The notes under the pieces were generated by a model. The model was not told the origin of the DNA. It worked only from the letters and a program-made list of their open reading frames with translations, and did no database searches. Shown in pieces: positions 1 through 6,300 of a stretch of DNA of 10,801 nt (positions are counted from its first letter, which is position 1; each line of letters starts with the position of its first letter). Position numbers and translations under genes: made by a program. Source of the stretch: DATJGR01 sp032124855 (GTDB lineage: Bacteria; Pseudomonadota; Gammaproteobacteria; Pseudomonadales; Azotimanducaceae); contig JAQBCT010000408.1 of the NCBI GenBank assembly GCA_032124855.1, positions 1 through 10,801 on the forward strand. Reading direction: 5' to 3'.

Positions 1-47
1 ATCTCACCCGCGTGATTCGCATTCAGCAGTTCAATCCGCCGAAATGA
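1..47 (+). CDS. Possible C-terminal tail of an upstream gene
   Basis: In the third forward frame the first codons read LTRVIRIQQFNPPK and stop at TGA 45-47, just before a strong hairpin at 53-86. The first frame stops after four codons, and the second would run straight through the hairpin, so the third frame is the most natural gene end. Only 14 residues are visible and no family can be recognised. The call rests on position relative to the hairpin, so confidence is low. Confidence 0.35.
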   Translation, partial: LTRVIRIQQFNPPK

Positions 48-52
48 GCGGC

Positions 53-86
53 GTGGAGCTGTCGGGGACCACTCCGACAGCTCCAC
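53..86. terminator. 13-bp perfect hairpin, likely terminator between convergent genes
   Basis: The arm GTGGAGCTGTCGG (53-65) pairs perfectly with CCGACAGCTCCAC (74-86) around an 8-nt loop. It sits between the putative + strand gene ending at 47 and the minus-strand glutathione transferase ending at 114, where a shared terminator is expected. The U tract is weak: CCTGTTTG follows on the + side and nothing U-rich follows on the - side. Efficiency in either direction is therefore uncertain. Confidence 0.55.
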
Positions 87-113
87 CCTGTTTGATCCTG
101 TGAATGCGCCGCG

Positions 114-875
114 CTATGTCGCCTTGGCCGCGGCTTCGCGTGCCGCACGCACCTTGTCGTTGGTCTGATTGAACAGCAGCTCGCGGCGCGCTTTTTCCTC
201 CGCCTCGGTGCGTTCCTGCGCTCCCCACTCGCGGTGCAGGCGGAAACCTGTCTCCACGGCGGGTCGCGCGCGCACTTCATCCACCCAGCGCTTCATATCA
301 GGAAACTTTTCCCAGAGGGATTCGTCGATCAGCCGGCCGGCCAGCATGGCCCACGGCCACGTGATGATGTCGGCGATGCTGTAGTGCGCGCCCGCGAGAT
401 ATTGATTCGCACCCAGTTGCGCGTCCATCACGCCGCACAGCCGATCCACTTCGCCCACGAATCGCTTGGTGCCGTACTCCAACTGCTTCGGATCGTCGGC
501 GATATTCTTGCCGTAGTTTTTGAAGTGATTGGCGTTGCCCATCATCGGACCGAGATTCGCCATCTGCCAATGCACCCACTGCAGCACGGTGTAGCGTTCG
601 GCCGGCACCTTCGACAGGAACTTGCCCGACTTGTCCGCCAGATATTAGAGGATGGCGCCAGATTCGAAAATGGCCAGCGGCGCGCCACCGCCGAGCGGTT
701 CGTGGTCGACGATGGCCGGCATGCGATTGTTCGGGCTGATGCGCAGGAACTCGGCTTTGAATTGATCGCCGCCGCCGATATCCACGGCAATGGTGCGATA
801 GGGCAGTGCGCATTCCTCGAGCATGATGCTGGCTTTCCAGCCGTTGGGCGTGGGCCAGTAGTAGAGGTCGATCAT
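114..875 (-). pseudogene. YfcG-like (Nu-class) glutathione S-transferase, interrupted by in-frame TAA
   Basis: This would be a cytosolic GSH-dependent disulfide-bond oxidoreductase of the YfcG/YghU group. The thioredoxin-like N-domain begins MIDLYYWPTPNGWK, with Thr9 and Asn11 matching the GSH-site residues of E. coli YfcG. SPNNRMPAIVD follows around 47-57, then the GSH-binding ESGAIL at 71-76. Codon 77 (645-647) is TAA, where YfcG has Leu. The same frame resumes at once with YLADKSGKF and a normal all-helical C-domain (LQWVHWQ, LGPMMG, SIADIITWPW) plus a charged tail, about 253 codons in all, somewhat longer than YfcG. The ATG at 875 has a GAGG nine bases upstream. An internal GTG (608) could start a C-domain fragment, but without the GSH site. 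Family assignment is secure. Whether the stop is real or a sequence error is open. Confidence 0.85.
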
Positions 876-993
876 CGCGGGTACCTCGATGTGAGAGTGA
901 ACGACAAAGGTGCCAAGCGGAGCGCATAACGATCATAGCGGCTGCGTTTTCCGCTCGATAGGCTCGCGGGAAAGGGGCGCGTTACTTTCCGTG

Positions 994-999
994 TATAAC
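994..999 (+). promoter_or_regulatory. Possible -10 element upstream of the DDN-family gene
   Basis: TATAAC matches the sigma-70 -10 consensus at five of six positions and lies about 60 bases before the TTG start at 1061, in the gap divergent from the glutathione transferase. No convincing -35 is found at 16-18 bases spacing (the region there is AAAGGGG-like). The call rests on the hexamer and its location only. Confidence 0.3.
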
Positions 1000-1040
1000 G
1001 TGGCAATTTCCGCACCTAGCAGCAGTTTCGAATGCCACGT
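998..1040. repeat. 8-bp inverted repeat in the leader of the DDN-family gene
   Basis: ACGTGGCA (998-1005) and TGCCACGT (1033-1040) are perfect reverse complements separated by 27 bases. They lie between the candidate -10 (994-999) and the ribosome binding site (1049-1052). The pair could be a two-half-site operator or the base of a leader stem-loop. No regulator gene is adjacent. Confidence 0.4.
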
Positions 1041-1060
1041 GAACGAATGGAGCATCTGCA

Positions 1061-1522
1061 TTGAGCAACGCCAAGCTGAATACCGCCACAACCGCGCAGC
1101 CGCCGCGTTGGATTTTGAAAGCGATGACACGCACTCATGTCTTTCTGAATCGACTCACCGGCGGTACGCGGTTCAATTCCTTCGGCGGTGATGAAGTTTG
1201 CTTCGTCACCATGACGGGTGCCCGTAGTGGACGCACGCTCATCGTGCCGCTGATGTTCGTGCCGCACGGACACGGTGTGCTGCTGGTCGCCTCCCAGGGC
1301 GGTGCGCCGAAGCATCCGGTTTGGTATCACAACCTCGTGGCGCATCCGGATATCGAAGTGCGGCATCGCGGGACGTCGATGAAGCTCAGAGCGCGACTCG
1401 CTCGCCCTGATGAAAGAGCTTCGCTGTGGCCAATCTGCGATTCGCACTACGCGCCGTATGCCGAGTATCGGCAGCGCACGACGCGCGAGATTCCAATCTT
1501 CGTCTGCGAACCGCGGCAGTAG
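1061..1522 (+). CDS. DDN/F420-type nitroreductase family protein (split beta-barrel oxidoreductase)
   Basis: The 153-residue protein matches the deazaflavin-dependent nitroreductase family (PF04075, DUF385) that includes mycobacterial Ddn. It carries TGARSGRTLIVPLMF at 52-66, then ASQGGAPKHPVWYHN at 77-91 and AHPDIEV at 94-100, the family's phosphate- and deazaflavin-contacting segments. Members are small soluble enzymes that reduce quinones or nitro compounds with F420H2; some relatives bind other cofactors. The start is TTG: an in-frame TGA at 1040-1042 blocks any longer start, and GGAG (1049-1052) lies eight bases before it. The next Met is residue 22 (1124), which would lose only a poorly conserved leader. 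The gene runs divergently from the glutathione transferase and converges on the esterase, so it is probably monocistronic. Family is fairly sure; the cofactor in this organism is not. Confidence 0.8.
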   Translation: MSNAKLNTATTAQPPRWILKAMTRTHVFLNRLTGGTRFNSFGGDEVCFVTMTGARSGRTLIVPLMFVPHGHGVLLVASQGGAPKHPVWYHNLVAHPDIEVRHRGTSMKLRARLARPDERASLWPICDSHYAPYAEYRQRTTREIPIFVCEPRQ

Positions 1523-1561
1523 CGTCGCGCGACAGCGCGCTCAAGCGCGCCCCGCGGCTAC
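1519..1561. repeat. GC-rich palindromic element spanning two convergent stop codons
   Basis: The segment begins GTAGC (1519-1523) and ends GCTAC (1557-1561), a 5-bp inverted pair. Inside are a perfect 10-bp palindrome GTCGCGCGAC (1524-1533) and a hairpin GCGCGC-TCAA-GCGCGC (1535-1550). The GTAG tip and the GC-rich tetraloop hairpin resemble REP-type elements of gammaproteobacteria. The TAG stops of both neighbours (1520-1522 on +, 1558-1560 on -) lie in the two tips. No U tract follows, but the structure could still act as a bidirectional transcript end. Confidence 0.5.
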
Positions 1562-2598
1562 ACCGGATTCGTGCAGAAGTCCGCGATGCTCAGCGCCGTT
1601 TCGCGGCTGATCTCCGGACAGGCCATCGGGAATATCTCCGTGCCGTGCACGGTACCCATCACCTGCCGGCAGCGCGCGGACACGCCGGCGCGCAACAGCA
1701 GCCGGTAGAAGTTGATGCCCTCATCACGCAGCGGATCGCATTCGTTCACGCTGATGATGGTAGGCACCAGCCCCGCAACATCGTCGACGTTGGCGAATCC
1801 GGGCCACGCCAGCGGATTGTGCTTGTCCAGTTCCTCAATGCCGTACGCCATGGCGCCGCTGTTGTTGTGCAGGTCGAGCAGGATGCCGTTGTTTTCTGTC
1901 GATGACGGATTCTCCGGCAGCGGCCAGCGCCCAGCGATATAGGGACACAGCGCATACAGCCCGCGGATGAGATCCAGCGCCCCCTCACGTTTCAGTTTGA
2001 GGCCCGTCGCAAGCGTGAGATTGCCGCCACCACTTTCGCCGGCAATGATGATTCGGCTGGCGTCTATGTTGAGCGTGGCGCAATTGGCGGCAAGCCATCT
2101 CACACCCGAGACGCAGTCGTTCAGTCCGGCCGGGTAGGGCGCCACTTCGGTCGCAGACGAGGCGATGAGCGCATTGCGAAAATCCACCATCGCCACGGCC
2201 ACACCGCGCGCGGCAATGAGTCGCCCCCACGCCCGATAGTTGCCGTCGTAACACGACATGGCCTGCATGCCGCCGCCGTGGATGTAGTAAACGCAGGGCA
2301 GTTGCTCGGTGGTATCGGGGCGGATATAGCGGATTTTGACCGTATTGCCATCCGGGGCCGACTTGAACGAGTGCTCTGTCACCACCAACCCGGTCGAAGG
2401 CGCAACCGCTTCGTTGTCGCACATTCCCATGAATGCCTCGAGGCCAGCGCGGGCGGCGATGGCCTCTTCGGTGTTCGCTGCGGCGAGCATCTCCTGCCGG
2501 CTGTCAACATTGCGGCCCGGTGGCATCGTCAGCGCGCCGAAGAGCGCTTTGATGCGGGGATCGATGCGTGGATCTGCAGCCAGTTTGCTCTCGGCCAT
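1558..2598 (-). CDS. HSL-family alpha/beta hydrolase (esterase/lipase-like)
   Basis: This is a 346-residue serine hydrolase of the hormone-sensitive-lipase group (alpha/beta hydrolase fold-3, PF07859), which usually cleaves short- or medium-chain esters. The oxyanion-hole HGGG is at 107-110 after the strand VYYI. The nucleophile elbow GESGGG is at 187-192, with Ser189 catalytic. The probable acid is Asp288 (NECDPLRDEG) and the base His318 (GTVHGTE), all in canonical order. No signal peptide is seen, so it is likely cytoplasmic. The ATG at 2598 is chosen because GGAG precedes it by seven bases and the protein then begins MAESKLAADPRIDP, typical for the family. An upstream start at 2685 would add 29 residues unlike the family. 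The gene is divergent from the zinc-ribbon gene and convergent with the DDN-family gene. The substrate is unknown. Confidence 0.9.
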   Translation of the reverse strand: MAESKLAADPRIDPRIKALFGALTMPPGRNVDSRQEMLAAANTEEAIAARAGLEAFMGMCDNEAVAPSTGLVVTEHSFKSAPDGNTVKIRYIRPDTTEQLPCVYYIHGGGMQAMSCYDGNYRAWGRLIAARGVAVAMVDFRNALIASSATEVAPYPAGLNDCVSGVRWLAANCATLNIDASRIIIAGESGGGNLTLATGLKLKREGALDLIRGLYALCPYIAGRWPLPENPSSTENNGILLDLHNNSGAMAYGIEELDKHNPLAWPGFANVDDVAGLVPTIISVNECDPLRDEGINFYRLLLRAGVSARCRQVMGTVHGTEIFPMACPEISRETALSIADFCTNPV

Positions 2599-2754
2599 AT
2601 GGGTTCTCCATTGTGCGATGCGCAGACTACCGGGTTTGCTGCGACGCTCAAAGTGGCAAAAACGCTGCGCCAGGCAAGCAGTCACGCAAGCGCACGGTCG
2701 ATGCGCCGGTGTAGACTCTGGCGCGGTGTTGGTCGGGGATTGGGAGGCATTGGA

Positions 2755-3060
2755 ATGAGTTTATTTGGTGAGAAGTGCGTTCGGTGCGGCACGCGTACAC
2801 GGGCGGTGTATCAGGGCAAACCCACGTGCGATGCGTGTCGCGAACAGCTTGAGCTGGCAATCACCGGGGCAGCGGAGGAAAAGCGCGCCTGTCCAGTGGA
2901 AGGCGCCGTGCTTGCCAAGGAGATCGTCCACGGTGTCATCATCGACCGTTGTCCAACGTGCCGCGGGGTGTGGCTCGATGCGGGCGAGATGGAGCGCATG
3001 AATCAGGATGTGGCAGAGGAGGTGTGGCGGGCTACAGCGTTCGGGCGACCGCTGGGATAG
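2755..3060 (+). CDS. Small double zinc-ribbon protein (TFIIB-type zinc-ribbon family)
   Basis: The 101-residue soluble protein has two metal-binding modules. The first uses CVRC (8-11) and CDAC (25-28), a rubredoxin-like knuckle pair. The second, from about 46 to 80, resembles the zf-TFIIB domain (PF13453): CPVEG, then DRCPTCRGVWLDAGEME at 65-81. In this ribbon the first knuckle has a single Cys (46), with Glu49 where CxxC would place the second. Comparable CPxDG/CPxEG forms occur in the family, but ligation is then unclear. The ATG at 2755 follows GGAGG (2743-2747) by seven bases, an excellent site. The frame stays open far upstream, but that part overlaps the esterase in antisense and is spurious. 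Role unknown; such proteins are usually presumed to bind nucleic acid or partner proteins. Confidence 0.8.
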   Translation: MSLFGEKCVRCGTRTRAVYQGKPTCDACREQLELAITGAAEEKRACPVEGAVLAKEIVHGVIIDRCPTCRGVWLDAGEMERMNQDVAEEVWRATAFGRPLG

Positions 3061-3086
3061 TCCTGTACCGCAGGTATCTCTGCAGC

Positions 3087-3104
3087 GATGGCCAACACGC
3101 CATC
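3087..3104 (+). terminator. Weak hairpin after the zinc-ribbon gene
   Basis: GATGGC (3087-3092) pairs with GCCATC (3099-3104) around a CAACAC loop, 26 bases after the zinc-ribbon stop codon. There is no U tract, so it is at best a weak terminator or a transcript-stabilising stem. The rest of the 132-base gap to the next gene shows no clear promoter. Confidence 0.25.
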
Positions 3105-3192
3105 CAGTGTGCGGCTGTCATACTGGCGCTGCGAAACCTCGTCAGCTGATCACCGCGGACCCTGCTAGTCTAACGTCGAGGTAAGTCCGGCA

Positions 3193-4845
3193 ATGCAGCA
3201 CACCGCGACGGGTCCAGAACGCCGTGTCCGCCAGTTCCGGCAAATTCTGCTGTGGCCGCTGCAGTTGATTCCGCTCAAAGAAGGCAACCAGGTGCAGCGT
3301 CACTGGGAAGTGCTGCAGGCAGCGGGCGCGGAGCATCCGTGGCATGAGGTGGACGACGAGTTTGGTGGTGCACCAGGGCAGTACCAGGAGCGCCACTACA
3401 ACGAGCTGGTGACCTTTCTGCCGTACGTGCAACGATTTCTGTACGGGGAGGGCAATCCGGATGCCAATGCGCGGGTGGCATCACCGATGCGCGTGTTCCG
3501 CCGCAACGACATCAGCGCCGTGCGGCTGGTGTCGCATGCCGGCGCCACGCCGATCGTGCTATCGATTGCGCATGTCGATCTGTACTTCTTCTTCGATATC
3601 GACGTCACCCTGCTGAATGTGGAGATATTCGCCGCTGATCTGCCGCTGAACATCGTGCAGGACATTCTGCATCGGTTCGGGCGCGCGTACCCCGCCGGGT
3701 GGGATGCGCAGGGCCAGGGCATTCATTCGATGCACAGTGTCGAATGGCTGGATGAAAACGGGCGCGCGGTGGCGCAATCGGATGCCGGTGATCGAGAGAA
3801 ATTCCTGATGTTCGTGGGCATGCATCGCGTGCCGCGCATCGGCGCGCATTGGGCCCATCTGCTGTCACCGTTGGTGCACGATCAAACAGCTGCGCTGGGT
3901 GCGATTCGCTATAGAGTCATCGAGTACTACCGCATGCCGGTGATGGCGTACTTGAGTTTCGACGATCCTCGTGCGTTGACGCGCAACGACTTCGTGCGGC
4001 TTGGTCTGGTCACCGGTGCTGGCGAAGGCGCGTTGCCGTTCGCGGATGAATACGTTGCGGACTTCGAGCAGCGCTATTGTTATGACCGCTTCTGGAGCGA
4101 CGACGGTGCCGGCAGCGACGGACGCAACACCCGCTATCTATGCTGCGGACAGAGTCTGATCGTCGTTGGGGATGCGAACTGGCCGTTCTTCCGTAACGCC
4201 GATACCGGGGTGTTGGCACAGTTCCGGCATCAGCATTTCTTGTTGTTCCTGATCGCGCATTTTCAGAAGGCGTCGCTCTTGATGTTTTCCGATCGTCTGG
4301 TGCACGCACTGGAAAGGATGGAGGTGGGCAATCCCGAATCGGTGAAACGTTTCAAACGCGCGATCCGACAGCGTTTCGAAATATTCCTGCGCTTTACACA
4401 CCGCTACTGGTTCCACGACATTTCAGAGCAGGCCACTGCCAAGGCGTTGTTCAAGATGTGCGTTGATCATCTGGGACTCGACCCGCTGTACGCAGAGGTC
4501 AAAGAACGTATTCACGATATGGACGAGTATCTTGATAGTGACAGTCTGCGCCGGCAGGCCAATACGGTAGTGCGTCTCACCGTCGTGACGATCTTCGGTC
4601 TGATTGGCACGGTGACGACGGGTTTTCTCGGCATGAACCTCATCGCGGCCGCGGACGAGCCCCTTTCCAAAAAACTGCTCATCACGCTGTGTATTCTGAT
4701 CGCCACAGGTTGGTTGACGCTATATACGATCGTAAAGTCCAAGCGCCTTTCGGATGTGCTGGACGCACTGTCCGACGACCGAATGAAGGCGCGAGAGAAA
4801 ATTGGAGCAATGTGGGCCGCGTGGCGCGATCGGTCCCACCGCTGA
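3193..4845 (+). CDS. CorA-like two-helix membrane protein with a very large cytoplasmic domain
   Basis: The C-terminal part matches the CorA Mg2+/Co2+ channel architecture (PF01544). A first membrane helix spans about 459-479 (VVRLTVVTIFGLIGTVTTGF). It ends in the GMN signature at 480-482 (LGMNL in place of the usual YGMNF), followed by a short acidic loop (ADEP) and a second helix at 493-514. A helical stretch before it (about 380-455) could be the long stalk helix. Classical CorA is about 316 residues; this protein has 550. Residues 1-380 show no motif I recognise beyond a hydrophobic patch at 119-150, and the 36-residue basic tail is longer than usual. The ATG at 3193 follows GAGG (3178-3181) by 11 bases. 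By homology it would be a pentameric divalent-cation channel of the inner membrane. Superfamily membership is likely; ion specificity is unknown. Confidence 0.75.
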   Translation: MQHTATGPERRVRQFRQILLWPLQLIPLKEGNQVQRHWEVLQAAGAEHPWHEVDDEFGGAPGQYQERHYNELVTFLPYVQRFLYGEGNPDANARVASPMRVFRRNDISAVRLVSHAGATPIVLSIAHVDLYFFFDIDVTLLNVEIFAADLPLNIVQDILHRFGRAYPAGWDAQGQGIHSMHSVEWLDENGRAVAQSDAGDREKFLMFVGMHRVPRIGAHWAHLLSPLVHDQTAALGAIRYRVIEYYRMPVMAYLSFDDPRALTRNDFVRLGLVTGAGEGALPFADEYVADFEQRYCYDRFWSDDGAGSDGRNTRYLCCGQSLIVVGDANWPFFRNADTGVLAQFRHQHFLLFLIAHFQKASLLMFSDRLVHALERMEVGNPESVKRFKRAIRQRFEIFLRFTHRYWFHDISEQATAKALFKMCVDHLGLDPLYAEVKERIHDMDEYLDSDSLRRQANTVVRLTVVTIFGLIGTVTTGFLGMNLIAAADEPLSKKLLITLCILIATGWLTLYTIVKSKRLSDVLDALSDDRMKAREKIGAMWAAWRDRSHR

Positions 4846-4859
4846 CTCCACAGCTATGC

Positions 4860-4871
4860 GATCAGCTGATC
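4860..4871. repeat. 12-bp palindrome at a convergent gene junction
   Basis: GATCAGCTGATC is a perfect 12-bp palindrome lying between the CorA-like gene (stop at 4845) and the DUF418 gene, overlapping the latter's stop codon (4870-4872). It shares the 11-mer TCAGCTGATCA with 3142-3152, in the gap before the CorA-like gene. It has no loop and no U tract, so terminator function is doubtful. Confidence 0.35.
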
Positions 4872-6228
4872 AGGTGCGCGTGACGAGCGAGTCTCGTGAC
4901 GTTCGCTGCAGGCGCATTGGTTGGCGTGCACCATAAGTCATTGACCGCCACACCCATTCCACGGGCCCAAAACGAAACGTACGCAGCCACAGCGGCGAGA
5001 TGATCAACTGGGCTAACCAGATCGCGCCCACCACGTAGTACAGCTCAAAGCGCTGCAACTGGCCGAACAGCCCGAATCCCGCGCCGGTGAAAATGTACAG
5101 GCATACCACGCTGTGTGTGAGGTAGTTGGTGAGCGCCATCTGTCCCACGGCGGCTAGCGCCCCGGTGAGCCAGCGCATTGCTCCCGATTTGCAGATCAGC
5201 ATGACGAGCGCGATGTGCCCGAAGGCCGTCCCACCGCGCCCCAGGTCATATGTTGGCACGTGCGCCAAGCTAGCCAGAGAAAACCCGCTCGCGTACTGCG
5301 CGTGCAGTTCATACGCATTCGTTGCGACGCCCACGCCGTAGCCTGCCAGCAGCATCGTGACATAGAAGCCCCACGAGCGTGACGCGTCGAACACGCGCCA
5401 GCGATACAGCGCCATGCCGAGAAACATCATAGCGATGGCATCCCAGAGGCCGCTGCTGTAGGCATAGGTTGTCTGCCCCATCGTCACGATGGGCGCCACA
5501 GCGGCCACGTTGATGAGATAGCCCGACTGGCGCGCGGCAATCTCCTGGGCGACGCTGGCTTCATCAACCAGCCAGAAGCCGGCGGCCGCGTCGAAGGCGT
5601 TCAATGTGGCTTGTTGTTCGCCGGATAGTGGCGTGCCTTGTGCCTGCAGCGCGCGGATCTCCCCGGCGGCCGGCTCCAGCGTCGCCAGCTCATGCGCAGC
5701 CAGATTGGCCTTCAGTTCGAGCACGCCAAACAGGCCCAGCGAAATGATCAGCAGCGTGGTGGGTCGCAGACGTCTGAACACGAACAGGATGAGCCCGGCG
5801 AGGCCGTAGAGATAAAGAATGTCGCCCCACCACAGAAATACGTACCCATCGATCACGCCGAATGCAACGAGCAGCAGCGTGCGGCGAAAGTACACATCCG
5901 CCGCGCCGACGCCGCCTTTCTGTTCCTCGGCATGGCTGGTTAGCAGAATGACGCTGGCGCCGAACAGCATGGAAAAGATGGCGCGCATGGAACCTTCGAA
6001 CAGCAGCCAGTTCACGTAGTACGCCCAGAAGTTGGTGCCTTCGGATACACCGTCGTAAGTCGGGTTGAAGTACGCCACAAACGGCAGGCCGAAGCCGATG
6101 ATATTCATCAGCAGAATGCCCAGCAGGGCAACTCCGCGCAGTGTGTCGATGGACGTGATGCGCTCGGCGCGCACCACCGGATGAAGTACGGCACTGTTGG
6201 CCGTGTGCGCGGCTGATGTGTCGCTCAT
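4870..6228 (-). CDS. DUF418 family multi-pass membrane protein (YeiB-like)
   Basis: This 452-residue inner-membrane protein shows the family's N-terminal signature IDTLRGVALLGILLMN at 27-42, leading into the first helix. Further helices lie roughly at 66-97, 113-135, 136-151 and 156-173, with several more between 236 and 416. The C-terminal DUF418 motif (FRFGPVEWVWRSMTY, 418-432) is intact. Residues 174-235 form a hydrophilic loop rich in Ala, Glu and Gln. DUF418 proteins are related to YeiB and to acyltransferase-like membrane proteins, but no biochemical role is established. ATG 6228 is chosen because a GGGGGA stretch lies five bases upstream and the family signature follows soon after; a further upstream in-frame start would overlap the monooxygenase gene. 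It is transcribed divergently from the monooxygenase operon across a 72-base gap. Confidence 0.9.
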   Translation of the reverse strand: MSDTSAAHTANSAVLHPVVRAERITSIDTLRGVALLGILLMNIIGFGLPFVAYFNPTYDGVSEGTNFWAYYVNWLLFEGSMRAIFSMLFGASVILLTSHAEEQKGGVGAADVYFRRTLLLVAFGVIDGYVFLWWGDILYLYGLAGLILFVFRRLRPTTLLIISLGLFGVLELKANLAAHELATLEPAAGEIRALQAQGTPLSGEQQATLNAFDAAAGFWLVDEASVAQEIAARQSGYLINVAAVAPIVTMGQTTYAYSSGLWDAIAMMFLGMALYRWRVFDASRSWGFYVTMLLAGYGVGVATNAYELHAQYASGFSLASLAHVPTYDLGRGGTAFGHIALVMLICKSGAMRWLTGALAAVGQMALTNYLTHSVVCLYIFTGAGFGLFGQLQRFELYYVVGAIWLAQLIISPLWLRTFRFGPVEWVWRSMTYGARQPMRLQRTSRDSLVTRT

Positions 6229-6248
6229 GATGATCCCCCGCTCCCTGC

Positions 6249-6263
6249 GCCGCAGCTTGCGGC
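6249..6263. promoter_or_regulatory. Inverted repeat in the divergent DUF418/monooxygenase gap
   Basis: GCCGCA (6249-6254) and TGCGGC (6258-6263) form a perfect 6-bp inverted repeat around a 3-base centre in the 72-base divergent intergenic region. A symmetric site here could be an operator for both genes, since mycobacterial ethA is controlled from a comparable divergent gap by EthR. No regulator gene lies in the window, and short GC palindromes arise often by chance in such DNA. Confidence 0.3.
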
Positions 6264-6300
6264 AGTTCCTTCTGAGCGGCAATCGGTTAAATTGCAGCGC

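Noticed and set aside
234..929. A 231-codon + strand open frame opposite the glutathione transferase.
   Set aside because: The minus strand shows two connected GST domains. The + strand translation has no domain and is a complement artefact.
2599..2685. A longer start for the esterase at 2685.
   Set aside because: The extra 29 residues do not look like the family or a signal peptide. The ATG at 2598 has a well-placed GGAG.
2278..2754. A 159-residue N-terminal extension of the zinc-ribbon protein in the same open frame.
   Set aside because: This part is antisense to the esterase and domain-free, while the ATG at 2755 has an excellent GGAGG site seven bases upstream.
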